DNA of 17,180 nt, taken from the NCBI GenBank assembly GCA_000787465.1, contig JSYX01000696.1, positions 1 through 17,180 on the forward strand, read 5' to 3'. The position numbers were made by a program, and so were the translations under genes. The stretch comes from Thermomucor indicae-seudaticae (Eukaryota; Mucoromycota; Mucoromycetes; Mucorales; Lichtheimiaceae). The notes beneath the pieces were generated by a model. That model was not told the DNA's origin and made no database searches. It was given only the letters and a program-made list of their open reading frames with translations. Of the stretch, positions 1-10,100 are shown in pieces (within the stretch, counting starts at the first letter, position 1; each line of letters opens with the position of its first letter).

Positions 1-194
1 TCAACCATGTAGTTCTGAATGTCTTCCCAAGTGCATCAACTTCATGAGTATAATATTATGTAAAAATATATATAATAATGAGGGCATGATATTTTATGTA
101 TATAGCTGTTCGATTGCTTTTTTGTTGCATTGTTTGATGGCATCCGACAAGATGTTCTTGTACATGTTGAGAAGGCTCTTTTTAACCGGATGCC

Positions 195-1578
195 CTAATA
201 CACTGTCAATAGAATAACAGTTTCGAGAGTTCCCAGGTGCTGATCAAGCGTCCAAAGCAGAGATAATGGGCAGTGAAGGCGAGACTTGGGGTTTTGTTCT
301 TTCAACAGCTTCGATACGATTGACAAGGATTGGAAAAAGGGCTGACTTCCGTCTTGCATGCGGAGCTTCTTGACATCCTTTGTTCGAGCTAGTAGTCCGA
401 GCGCTTTCTGCCGTCCGTCGACACTGTACGTTTTCTTTGCAGCGAGAGACAACACAAAGCTTGCTACGCTGGCGGCATCTGGCTCCTTCTTGTTCCACCA
501 CGTGGAATGCTGGTCAATTGCAAGTGGGTGGCATACTCGGAACTTTTCGACAGAAAATCCCTTGCTTTCGTACGACCACAGCTTTCCGGAAGCTCGTTTG
601 CTGTAATCCCTCAGATGCCACACAGACGCAATCGACTCCAAATGTTGCAATGGAACGAAGATGGAAAATTCAGTTTCCGTGAACAGATCTGCGATGGATT
701 TAGGCAGTGCGGATCCGAGGAACGCTTTACGCGTGGAACTACTGATCTCCCCGCTGTAGCCGCCTATGACCAGGATTTCCAAGCTTCCCCATCGTATGAT
801 TACTTCCTTCCACGCGGTTCCAAACTCATTTTTGTCAATCAAATGAGCTTTGGGCAATCCTTCGTACTTTCTTGCCATTGGCCGTGCGCAGTCATCGAGC
901 TCGGGTCATCTTGCAGAAAAACATCGAAGTGTGTAAGGAATATCCAACTCTTCTCTCCTAGAAGTACACATTCTACGAGTTTTTCTGCGCAATCTTGGAC
1001 CACTCTGTCGACCTGCTGCTCGCGCGAGAGCAGGAACGCCAGACGGGAATTGTCTTCTATTTGTTCTTGGAGGTGATGATAGGCCATGTCTTTGACAATA
1101 ACTTTGTCTAACGGTTTTGGAAGCTGACAAAGCGTATCAAGTGGATGGTTGCGTAACTTGGCGTATCCTAGAGTAAAACGTCAATGGATACAGCTGGACT
1201 CTTCACAAGCAAAAGCGCCTCACCTAGCTTTATCTCCTCGATTTTCAGCGCAGTCTTGAGTCCGTTCATGCTTTTCTTGATGGCTACTGGTGTTTCGTAG
1301 AAGTCGTGATATGGACGTTTTAAGCAATTGTTGATTGAAACACATCCAGGATCGGTGTGGCACGGGCTTCTCTCTTCCGCTTCTTGATCTGATTCGTAGC
1401 TGTGTTCAGGCTAATTCAAGATATACAGTAGTTAGCTGGCAGCGCTCACTTATGGCTATGTTTTATTTTTTACCGTATCGTCTCCATTGCACTCGTATCG
1501 ATCGACAACTATGCGGATACGCTGTTGCCCAGGATACCGCGCAAGAGCTCTGACCCGACTCGTGAAGAAGACCTGCAT
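195..1578 (-). CDS. Unrecognised protein, three exons, one apparent frameshift
   Basis: I do not recognise this protein. Exons read 1578-1474, 1410-1224 and 1167-195. The introns are 63 nt (GTAAAA...TTAG, with a GCTAAC branch-like site) and 56 nt (GTGAGG...TCTAG), and both keep phase. The first Met, at 1578, is the first in frame; coding-like sequence continues upstream, so more 5' exons are possible. The product would be about 420 aa, mostly helical, with a charged stretch (SYESDQEAEE) near residue 40. At about 905 the frame changes: FLQDD continues naturally as PELDDCARPMARKYEG only if the CCC run had one more base. That is either a real -1 mutation or a homopolymer error. No signal peptide, membrane segment or catalytic motif is visible. 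The stop is TAG at 195-197. The first 194 bases are AT-rich 3' flank with nothing recognisable. Confidence 0.55.
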
Positions 1579-1914
1579 GCTCTTCTGAAATATATCAAGG
1601 GAACAGAATAATAATGATGAAAAAGAAGACCAAACAGATTAGCTATAAAAATGTTTATTGCTGTCGAGAGGGGCGCTGCTCGAGATTGATAATCTTTTGT
1701 AAATACGCGTTTCTCTGAGCTTTCAAGTTGCGCCGGACTGAATTTCCCTCTGCTTTGCTGAATTAAAGTATCAAAACCCTATCAGATATTTTTGTAGTTC
1801 CTGCACTTGCTGTTCCGGATTGCTGAACGGTAGTTGAACTTGTCGAGGTAGAAACTGGCGTCATTGCCTTTATGTTGCACGGTGGCGCAGTGATGGGTAT
1901 GGTTGTACCCAAGT
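1579..1914. other. No defined gene; possible 5' exons of the left gene
   Basis: On the minus strand several short frames look protein-like. One starts at an ATG near 1865 and is rich in Ser/Thr. Another contains EKRVFTKDYQSRAAP and could join the 1578 exon through a GTATTT...TTTCAG intron. They overlap in different frames and I cannot choose between them. Nothing is visible on the plus strand. Confidence 0.25.
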
Positions 1915-2784
1915 TCAGATGTTGACATTATTGAGTGAACTAACAGGCACAGGATGGGACGGAACTTGAAGGAAATGAAGATGGTGGAGGGACTTCAAAT
2001 TGCGCTGGAACACGCAATTTTTGTGGATGAATACATAAGGAGTATGCGAGCAGCTTCTATTGCTTAACTCGAAATTTACATCAATCACGACGTTCAGTGC
2101 ATTGATAACGTTTTGCGCAAGTAAAACTTCCGTGACATAAAAATGCCGGAAGGTGATTAAAAAAGTTTTCCAACGTGTGTGCTTTCCAAATTACTCAAGC
2201 GCAAGTAATTGCAGAACGATGTTCACTCAGTTTACATACTAACAGTATCGGAGTACCACTATCGGCTACAACCGGCTTATGGATGATTGCAGTGAACAAT
2301 GGGTACTTTCCGCTCTGGGTATGCCGCATCCAGGCTGAATGGCCAGTTCTTCAGTAGAGGACATCGACTTTGACGGATGTACCTGTCAACTGCAAGTGTA
2401 TCCTGTCAATGGCTGGCCAGCGTTGTCGTACGGTCATTTCCCATTTCTTAGCAGCAAGAATGCGGCGCGGCACTGGCCCCCGTGACGAGATGGTGAAAGC
2501 TAGGCTTAGCTGACATCGTCTCTGGTGACCATATGGGCAATGCTCGCGCTATGTTGATCGTTCGCTGAGGTTAAGTCTTTGCAAGCACAAAATAACTTTC
2601 TCCAGCTAATAGGGCGTGAACAGGACAATTCACTCCAATTTGTCAGCGGATTGCTGCAGCTCTCAGTGATACCTTCCATCCAGTGGTTGTGGTGGTCAGC
2701 TCGTTTGAAGGTAAGAGCTGAGTTGCTATCTGTAGACAACGGGCTCAAATAATGCTGCTGAACACAGCCGTTCCAGCTCACCTG
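1915..2784 (-). CDS. Probable spliced gene fragment, unrecognised product
   Basis: Exon-like blocks in consistent phase: exon ending 2782 (CAG|GTGAGC), exon 2729-2673, a block ending 2383 (CAG|GTACAT), exon 2334-2240 (donor GTATGTAA) and a last block 2181-1915 (stop TGA). Introns are 52, 67, 48 and 58 nt. The join between 2673 and about 2540 is uncertain: it needs either a 9-nt exon or a different donor. The most convincing part is the last three blocks, about 170 codons with stretches such as KKWEMTVRQRWPAIDR and GKYPLFTAIIHKPVVA. I know no family that matches. The 5' end is not found. It may be a decayed gene, since the upstream minus-strand frames at 2851-3536 do not join cleanly. Confidence 0.4.
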
Positions 2785-3688
2785 GATGCTACCACCAAGG
2801 AAGTGATCGACTCGATTGAAAGCGACATCTTTTTTGGAGTCTACGACACACTATGGAAGTACCAGAAAAACAACGGGATCAGTCAAACTCTGCCGTAGGC
2901 TGCAGTCTCTGACATCAATTGTATGAAAGAGCGTCCAAGAAAACAAAGAAAAGTAAGATTTTCGATATGTTCTTGTACAACAATATTCGTCAATGTTTGT
3001 AAAGCGACTATTCCAGGTGCCGTTTTTCTCCACCCAGATGAGTAATTTTACCAGGAACTCCAATGTCTGTATGGCCCATTCGAGAAGATCTTTCAAACAA
3101 GCTGGTCGTATGAACCCGCTTAGGAATTTATTTTGCAGCCGTTTAAGGTTTTGGAGCGTAATGTGAGGGTATCATTGGGTGGTGTGGGAGTCGCCATCGA
3201 CAGACATACAAATAAGCTTGTCTCGCGTCAAAGGTCAAACGCAAATGTTAGGTCCGGATTCTGGGAAGTGAGGCAGTACAGTATTAAGAGGCTGTCCATA
3301 CTACCGCGGTGGAACGGTCGAGATAAACGATATTTGAGGTGTGAAAGCCCAAGTGTTACGCGTTTGGTTTGAACAATTAATCGTCGAATCGCTCGCAATA
3401 CTCTTGAAGTTATTCCTATTTCACGGGGGAAGGCGGATAGATCTACGAAAGTTGCACTGGATAGTGGGCCCTTTCCTTTCAGCTGGGCCAAAGGTGTCGC
3501 AACTTTTGCAATCCTTGGTCGGTGGTTGTTCATCATTGAAGCTTATCAGTCAGCATGCATGCCAACGTATAATATATACATAGTTTATAGTATCAGCTCA
3601 TCAATAAACAAGAGCAATAGTCACAAAAAAATAGCTTCCAACTCTGCTCAAGAAGAACAAGACGCGAACGGGAGAGACACAAACATGT
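2785..3688. other. About 900 bp without a supported gene
   Basis: Two minus-strand open frames (2851-3096 and 3228-3536) and one plus-strand frame (3133-3372) exist, but none has a recognisable domain and they shadow one another. The minus frames could be 5' exons of the 1915-2784 block. A plus-strand AATAAA lies near 3604-3609. A GC-poor stretch at 3565-3640 looks intergenic. Confidence 0.4.
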
Positions 3689-5570
3689 TCACGTGATTTT
3701 GCCTTTTACAACGTTCCGAGATGGTTGTCGTGGGAGTTGTCCAGGTTGTGACGGAATCCATGTGCCTCTGAGCCATGTTGTTCTTGCATGAGAAATTGAT
3801 GAATTGGCTGGGTTCAAGTCCTTGTTCGGGCTCGTTTTGTTTCCCTTCTTCCTCTCGGACCCGTGAATGTAGTTTAGGTTTGTGGTCGCGGCATTCTATG
3901 AAAACACATCCGTCAGCAATATCCCAACCACCACCGAAATATATCAGTACCTGGAATTGAAAAAGAAGGCTGATCGCCTCCTGTAACTTGTCCAAGTGAA
4001 TGTGGCTCAAAGGTAATGTAAAACTGCCGACGTATTTAGCCACATATAAACCACTTGCTCCTAAAGACAAAGAATAGACAGCACACTCTAAGGATGCGAT
4101 CTGCATCACCAAGACGTAGGCCTTTTCTGCCTCGTTCTGTTGTAACGATTGTCTCAATACGTTGTCGAGGTGGGTTTTGGCTGCTGTAAGGACCTTTACA
4201 CGGTCGTGCCGGGTCTTTGATATGGATGGGAATCGGCTAAGCTCTACACATGCTAGATCTATATCGTACTGCTTGCTCTTCACGCAGTATCCTGGATATC
4301 GGGAATCCATCTTCATGCCGGATCCGTTTGATTGCTCTACATTTTTTGTCTGCTCGCTTATAGTCTCACCACTATGCGCTCATTTCAATATATATACATA
4401 TGCATCACTCTCGTAATATACAAATTACCACTTCGGAATCACATCCGTATCCTCGGAAATTGTTTCAAGGATCGGGCCCCAGACTTTGACGGCGTAGTCG
4501 GTTTCGTTCAGGCTCGTGCTATCGTTGAATATATACTTATGCTTATCATATAAATTTAATCTATGTTTGTTGTGTGTCAATGCGTTCCTTTCCACATAAC
4601 ATCTTTGCTGTAAACTTACAAGTGCGCAGTTATTGTTAGGACCTTGTATTGCGTGCCTGATGACTTCGCTGCTGCTTTCTGAGCCTTTTTGCGGGCCTCG
4701 GATGGCGATGTTTTCGCTTTGCTCACGATTTTGTTGAACACGTCTTCCTTGCACAGCTCGGCGAACGACAAGGAGCGTAATTGTTTTGAAACCTTTGGCA
4801 CTATATTCTCCCAGTCACGTTCGTCGAACAAGTGTTGCTGGCATCCTTCATGAATACTCGTTATGTCCAGTATTGAATTGAGACCAAGGCTATAAGACTA
4901 TGTCAGCTTCTGTGCTGTACAACATAGACTATATTACCTTATTGATGCCTTCATTGCACTGTCGACCTCGTGAAAGCCAAGGCAGTACTTGACAGCATGT
5001 GCTTTAATCGCGGTTCCGACCGAGCTACCAGCTTTACTTCCGTATTCAAGTACGATACCATCGTCTTCTTTCACCTGATGTGGCATCAGTAAATGATTTT
5101 ATTTGAATGGTATAGTGCTTACCCAAGCAGAATCCTCAAAAGCAGTGACTCTCTGGCACTTCTTTTTTCTTTCTCTGGCGACTTCGAGTTCCCCAAGGAA
5201 ATTTTCTGCGAAGATATGGTGCATTTCCAGCTGCTGATCGGCGACTCTCTCGGAAACATCGCCGTAAACTCGGTTGACTTGCCAGTATTCTTCAGCTTGT
5301 TGGCTGCGAAGTATCTATGATGAATCTTCAATAGGCTGCGCATGAGTACTACTTAAATGGCATACCGCATAATTTTCATTTATGTGCTATTCTGCCCAGG
5401 ATTTGAGGTTACTTTCTTCATTATCAGAAGCCGCTTTTTGAATGTCTTCTTTGAACCGGTTCTCGTCGTGGACACGATCTTCCTGCGCGTAACCAAGGAT
5501 ACGGAAATACTGCTTGATAGAAAAGTCTTTGAAGTGATCTTTGATGTACCGAAATGTTGCATGGACAGTC
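3689..5570 (-). CDS. Mucoromycota-type uncharacterised protein (seven exons, in-frame TAG)
   Basis: Exons that join in phase: from about 5570 to 5366, then 5314-5123, 5074-4938, 4889-4620, 4518-4429, 4356-3951 and 3895-3689. Introns are 51, 48, 48, 101, 72 and 55 nt, all GT-AG. The C-terminal half (SLNETDYAVKVWGPI, then DLACVELSRFPSISKT, then SGLYVAKYVGSFTLP) has the layout I associate with a large family of uncharacterised proteins in Mucorales-type fungi; this rests on remembered pattern, not a search. No function is known to me. The middle has an alanine/lysine-rich helix (residues around ARKKAQKAAAK). The first exon ends KSWAE, then TAG (5389-5387), then HINENYA before the donor. That stop looks like a Gln codon turned to TAG, so this copy may be a pseudogene. 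The start codon is unresolved: an ATG at 5688 with a weak GTGACG donor could supply it. Confidence 0.6.
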
Positions 5571-5572
5571 AC

Positions 5573-5917
5573 TTCTTGAAGTACGCGTCAGTAAGGCCTG
5601 TATAGGGTTATAGATGCTGAGCAAGATGCAACTACGTGTTACGACTTCAGGACTCAATTTAATGCAATAACCTTACGTCACGATCCATTCTTTATTTATC
5701 GCATTGTGGCTCCTATCTATACCATTTCGCATGATGACCATTTCTAAGGAGTTGTTGACGAGCATATGTGTTTCAGGGATATTATGTTTATGTAGATCTT
5801 TTCCGTTGCACTACGCCTTTGCACAGGAGGCAGGTTGAAACCATGGGCATGATTGCCAGCCATGGTTTTAAATTAAAACCCCGGGAAACACGGCCAGAAG
5901 GTGGTTAGACTCAAGTA
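5573..5917. other. Intergenic stretch between two minus-strand genes
   Basis: About 345 bases. They hold a possible first mini-exon of the left gene (ATG at 5688 followed by GTGACGTAAGG on the minus strand) and the 3' flank of the gene ending at 5918. A 15-bp perfect inverted repeat, AAACCATGGGCATGA-like arms around CCATGG at 5838-5868, could form a small hairpin. I see no other gene. Confidence 0.35.
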
Positions 5918-6736
5918 TCACAGCATCAATTTCTTTTGCTGAGCAGCGGCTAAAGTTGAAAGCCGGCAGTAGCGGAAGGAAGGTTCTCTTACAGATACGT
6001 AGATTTTGCCTTGACAATGGTAAGACACCCTCAATGTAAGACCTTTGAGTACCTTGGAGATAATGATATCTTGGTTTCTTGCAGCACTTCAAGGCGTAAG
6101 CAGCGTACGCTAAGCAAATATCAAGTGAATGGTGCTCTCTCAAACAGACCTTTTCCTGGAAAACATACTTACGCCATCGTATTCCTAAGTCCATTGACAG
6201 TGTACATGATTCGATTGGTAATAAGAGCTTTGAAATGCACTTTTCCGACGTGTTATGATACACACATTGTCTCTCAAAGTGTGCTTCTTATCTGTCATCG
6301 ACTTGCTCGTGAACAACAATTCGGGCTGTCTGAAGTTCGACGAAACTGCGGTAGGTGCTGCATAAACGCGGTAGGAACAAATTCGTCATATCCATCAAAT
6401 ATATTGATGGCATAAATGCTCGGCAACCTTTAAGCGAGACCAGGAACTTTCGTAAGTTTACACATATCTTGGTCGACATTCAACACAGTAGCAGGGAGCG
6501 TAGCAGTATGGTCTCGCTTATGCACTGTCGACCAAATCATTGTACGTAAGCAGTTGTGCCAAATAATTTCCGCCTGAACGTACTTAGCATGCCAGGCCAG
6601 GCAATGGTCTTTGTTTGGACTAAAAAGAGCTGTTGTCCAACATTCTGCTCTTATCGTGTTGAACTCCCCTTCTCTCTGGCAGGTCGTGCGGAAGCTGCGC
6701 GGCGTGTGAAACGTACGCGCTGCGTAATATTTCCAT
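5918..6736 (-). CDS. Unrecognised protein, several exons, divergent from the E2 gene
   Basis: The ends are clearer than the middle. The 5' exon is 6736-6717, then a 97-nt intron (GTACGT...CTCTTTTTAG), then an exon from 6619 (PNKDHCLAWHAKYVQAEII) to about 6464. The 3' part is 6239-6173, an 86-nt intron (GTAAGT...TTGAAG), then 6086-5918, ending AAAQQKKLML and TGA. Between 6464 and 6239 two frames are possible; the one reading IYAINIFDGYDEFVPTAF needs a 36-nt intron, which is short. The product would be roughly 220-230 aa, rich in hydrophobic and basic residues, with no signal peptide or transmembrane segment obvious. I know no homologue. The ATG at 6736 is preferred over upstream Mets because those overlap the E2 first exon. 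Confidence 0.45.
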
Positions 6737-6776
6737 GCATGTCTTCAATTTTTTTCTCGTGTAATTTCGCAATAAC

Positions 6777-8440
6777 ATGGCATCACACATTCTACTAAAC
6801 AGACTTCGGAAAGAATTAGGCAAGTTTGCTTGTGTCTTATCCACCGCGACCGACGGCGATTGCTGAGGTGCGTGTTAAACCTTAGCTGATCTGGAGAATG
6901 ATCCACCGCCTGGAATTGTCTGCTACCCTGTAGACGACGACATTACAGAACTCGAATCCTGTAGGCTCTCTTACGCCTGAATCAAAGACGCTTTCTCTGA
7001 TATCACTTTTAGATATCAAGGGACCGCCTGATTCACCCTACGAGCAAGGCATGTTTCGGTTGCAAGTACGCATACCGCAATCATACCCCTTTGAGCCGCC
7101 GCAGATACGTTTCAAGACCAGAATATATCATCCAAACATAGATGAGGGCGGTAGGATCTGTGCGGATATATTGAAGAAAGGTGAACATGGCGGATGGAAA
7201 CCGTCGCTCAATCTCTCGACGACCCTGATTTCATTGAGAGCCTTGATTGCTCAACCGAATCCAGATGATCCATTGGATGCTGACATTGTAAGACGATTTG
7301 TATGGTGGTGGCGATGTTATTTATTCACTGTGTTGCTTTCAGGCAAGAGAATATCAGTTGGATCGAGCATTGTTCCAAAGTAAAGCGAAAGAGTATACGC
7401 TGCGTTATGCTGTTGGCGAACAGTCCAAGACAACATCGGTGAGTTCCTTTGTCTGCTCTTGTAGGATTGAATTTTAACAAGGGCACCTCGTATAGACGAC
7501 AGCTTGGGATGAAACGCAGCCTTTGTCACAGCAAAGTCAGAATGGCATTGTTTCTACAAACGATATGATGAATGGCAGAAGACAGAGTTCAAAATCACGT
7601 TTATCGCTATCCAGCAGGAGGAAAAGCACCAGTAAACCAGATACGGGCAAACCTACAGGTGCCAGTCAATCGGAGACTACTACTGCAGAAAATGAGGAAC
7701 GTTTGTCAATGGAACCGGCGGCAAGCAGTAGAGAAGGGAAAGAGAACAATACTCTCTTGCAGCCGCCAAAAGTCGAGAGCAACAACAATTGGCAATTGGG
7801 AAGTGCAGCAGTGGAGCCTGTAATATCTGCAGACAACGAAGAAGTGGAAACGCCTATCATAATTGAAGAGAAAGAGCAAGTTCCATTAGTAGCAGGACCG
7901 GTGACGCATGACAATGATAAAGAAGAGAAAGGGAAAAGTCCGGGAGTGTCTGAGGACCAACATAACGGCAAAAAGGAGAATCCAGCCCAGGAAACCAGCA
8001 GAGAAGAAGAGAAAAGGCAAAGTACACCAGTAGAAGATAAAGAGGAAAGTTCAACTGTAAACTCTGGCGGTCCTGTGGAAAAATCGGCTTACGAGGAATC
8101 AGACAATAAGTGCACTCTGTTGGACAGCACAGCTACAGAGGGCAACGAAATATCCAGCGAGATCGACGTCTCCGCAATTAAGAACGTTTGTGGTTGCACC
8201 AGCAGTAGTGACATACAGACACATCAAAGTTCCGGCTCCGCTGGAAACGAAAACCAAGCTAATACGACTACTTCTTCCGAAAAACCCGTTCTCCTGCACA
8301 AGATGATAACATCATTGAGTCAAGCAATTGAACCTTTGAACGATGCCGGCAATCGTTCTGATGTGGAACCAGTACAGCTCCAAAAAAGACCACGGCCAAA
8401 CCTCAGTTTGAGTAAAAGCAAACGGCAAAAGACTGCATAG
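6777..8440 (+). CDS. UBE2T: UBE2T-like E2 ubiquitin-conjugating enzyme with long acidic tail
   Basis: Exons 6777-6819, 6886-6960, 7013-7287, 7343-7438 and 7496-8440 give 477 aa. The UBC fold covers residues 1-155: PPPGI (21-25), the PYEQG turn, YPFEPPQIRF (64-73), the HPN motif (79-81) and catalytic Cys89 in GGRICADIL. Residues 1-89 align with human UBE2T almost without gaps. EPNPDDPL-type sequence (here AQPNPDDPLDADI) follows, as in that family. UBE2T works with the E3 FANCL to monoubiquitinate FANCD2/FANCI in crosslink repair, in the nucleus; I infer the same role here. Exon 5 adds about 310 residues rich in Ser, Glu and Lys, with KEN at 245-247 and 323-325, ending in a basic nuclear-signal-like KRPRPNLSLSKSKRQ. 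Human UBE2T is only 197 aa. Intron 1 is GC-AG (GCAAGT donor), chosen because it alone gives the family spacing between KEL and DPPPG. Confidence 0.93.
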
Positions 8441-8522
8441 CCAGCCAGATGGTTGTACCAACTCGGTGGACCCGTTCCGGATAACAACAAGTCTCTTGTT
8501 CATTTGTCTCTAGGTAACCTGC

Positions 8523-8530
8523 TGTAAATA
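8523..8530 (+). promoter_or_regulatory. PUF-protein site (TGTAAATA) in the E2 3' UTR
   Basis: TGTAAATA lies 83 bases past the E2 stop and 44 before its poly(A) signal. It matches the Puf3-type recognition core known from fungi. An 8-mer can occur by chance in AT-rich UTR sequence. Confidence 0.35.
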
Positions 8531-8573
8531 CATCTTAATTGCGTTGTTAATCATTTAGTTGAACATAATCCAT

Positions 8574-8579
8574 AATAAA
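8574..8579 (+). terminator. Poly(A) signal of the E2 gene
   Basis: Canonical AATAAA, 134 bases after the TAG stop and upstream of the next gene's start. It is followed by a T-rich stretch (GATTTTTTCGTTTG) near 8602. Confidence 0.55.
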
Positions 8580-8752
8580 AAGGCCGTATTTGGTTGGGAT
8601 ACGATTTTTTCGTTTGATAAAGAAGATGGTTCCGTGGATGTTGCACACTGATCACGTACCCAGACTGTGTGAGGTATTTATATCTAAGCGGGCATGCCAT
8701 GAACCGATTCTTTATCTTTTTCTCTTTTCTTGTACTTGTATATAGAAATACC

Positions 8753-9887
8753 ATGTCTCTGCCTACTTTTGAAACGCTCGAGGTGACAGACTTCGGCAAT
8801 GGCGTACTCGAGATCGCGTTCAATCGTCCCAAAGTGTTTAACGCGTTTATACCACAATCTTACGACGTAAGTTACTTTTTGCTAGGGGATTCCAAGCAGG
8901 AACTGATAAGGTCTCTTTCGAAAGGACTGGCACGCTGTACAGCGGTGGGTGAACCACGAAGCCGAGCACGTCAAAGTGGTGGTGTTCACGGGTCGGGGCA
9001 AATATTACACATCGGGTCAACAACTCGAACCACCAGACCTTTCAGAAGCCGGTCTAGCAGAGTTGGATAGACAGCAACAAGTGATCAAGTAATGTAAAAG
9101 GGGAGGCGTGCGCATATTTTCTTCTTCTCAACGTATATATATATATATATAGGGAGCTTGTGGATGAACTTATTCTCTGCCCCAAGGTGATGATTGCTGC
9201 TGTCAATGGTAAAAAATTACAAATTTGCATACAAGTGCAATGTATTCTTGCTGATAGAGAGAAAAAGGTCCTGCTGTTGGTCTTGGTGTCACGGTTTTGG
9301 GTTTGATGGATGCTGTTTATTCGGTGCCCCACGCCACGTTCCTTGCTCCGTTCATGAAACTGGGTAAAGAAAAAAAATAAATGGTGAATGAACGACTGAC
9401 TGACTCATCCCGGGATAATAAAAGCCTTTACTGCAGAGGCATGCTCAACTTACACATTCCCAAGGTAAGGAAAGATTGTTGTTATCTAACACTGCTCACA
9501 CTATAACTATTGATTATAGAATCTTGGGACCCACGATTGCCACCGAAGTATTGGTATGCCTCTATCTATCTATCTATCGAAAGTCGTGCTTGCGAACTGA
9601 AAGTTTCTTGTACTTAGTTGATGGGCCGACCCTTTACAGCCCAAGAGCTGGAAAAACACGGACTGATCGGACGCATCCTACCCGCGGAAGGCTTCCGAGA
9701 AGCGGTCCTGAAGATAGCTGGCCAAATCGCCCAGTATTCTGCCGAATCCTTACAACTAACAAAGAATATGATGAGAATGGCCAACAAACAGACGCTTTTG
9801 GATGCAAACGCGCAAGAAATGGAAATCTTGTTTCAAAGAATGCGTAGTAAAGATTCTGTCGAAAGCATCAGGAACTTTCTCAGTTAA
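8753..9887 (+). CDS. Enoyl-CoA isomerase/hydratase (crotonase) family, ECI2-like
   Basis: Seven exons: 8753-8866, 8925-9088, 9153-9208, 9268-9363, 9437-9464, 9520-9553 and 9618-9887. They join in phase to 253 aa. Introns are 55-73 nt. Crotonase marks: FNRPKVFNAF near the N-terminus, VVFTGRGKYYTSGQQL (first oxyanion-hole strand, around residue 69), NGPAVGLGVTVL (second hole) and EACSTYTFP, which matches the GCSSYTFP block of ECI2-type delta3,delta2-enoyl-CoA isomerases. Glu144, made by the exon 4/5 junction codon, is the probable catalytic acid/base. The expected role is shifting double bonds during beta-oxidation of unsaturated fatty acids. The C-terminus, RNFLS, is not a clear PTS1, and no N-terminal targeting sequence is evident, so location is open. 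The loop before EACS is about three residues shorter than usual. The start at 8753 is chosen because upstream in-frame sequence is T-rich and leader-like. Confidence 0.88.
9134..9151. repeat. (TA)n microsatellite in intron 2 of the isomerase gene
   Basis: Nine TA units run directly into the acceptor AG of intron 2, replacing the usual polypyrimidine tract. Length change here could affect splicing. Confidence 0.85.
9561..9578. repeat. (TCTA)n microsatellite in intron 6
   Basis: About four and a half TCTA units just after the donor site of the sixth intron of the isomerase gene. Confidence 0.85.
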
Positions 9888-10100
9888 GTCCTCTAATACT
9901 ACTTTGTTGCATGAACCCAAAAGTACTCATCGTTGTTCCTTTACTTTTATTGTTTTTACAGGAGAAACAGAGAAGAAGAGGAAGAAGAAAACGGCCAAGA
10001 AGGTCTCCTCTCATCACCATCATCATGAGGGTCAGCAGCAACAGCAACAGCTCCGAAGCAAACTCTAATGCTTGTACAGCCTATAAAAGTGAGGCCTAAC

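Noticed and set aside
3648..4316. A continuous 222-codon minus-strand frame taken as one exon
   Set aside because: A 55-nt intron (CAG|GTACTG...CATAG) with a good branch site lies at 3896-3950, and exons upstream of 4316 join in phase, so this is the 3' part of a longer spliced gene.
3700..4316. USP8/AMSH dimerisation-like domain (NEAEKAYVLVMQ)
   Set aside because: The resemblance is limited to one helix; the longer flanking pattern fits the Mucoromycota-type family better.
6011..6415. Plus-strand 134-codon frame
   Set aside because: It is antisense to the spliced minus-strand gene and has no domain.
8669..8752. Upstream Met giving the isomerase a hydrophobic leader
   Set aside because: The leader is T-rich, resembles 5' UTR or intron tail, and the family normally starts close to the 8753 Met.
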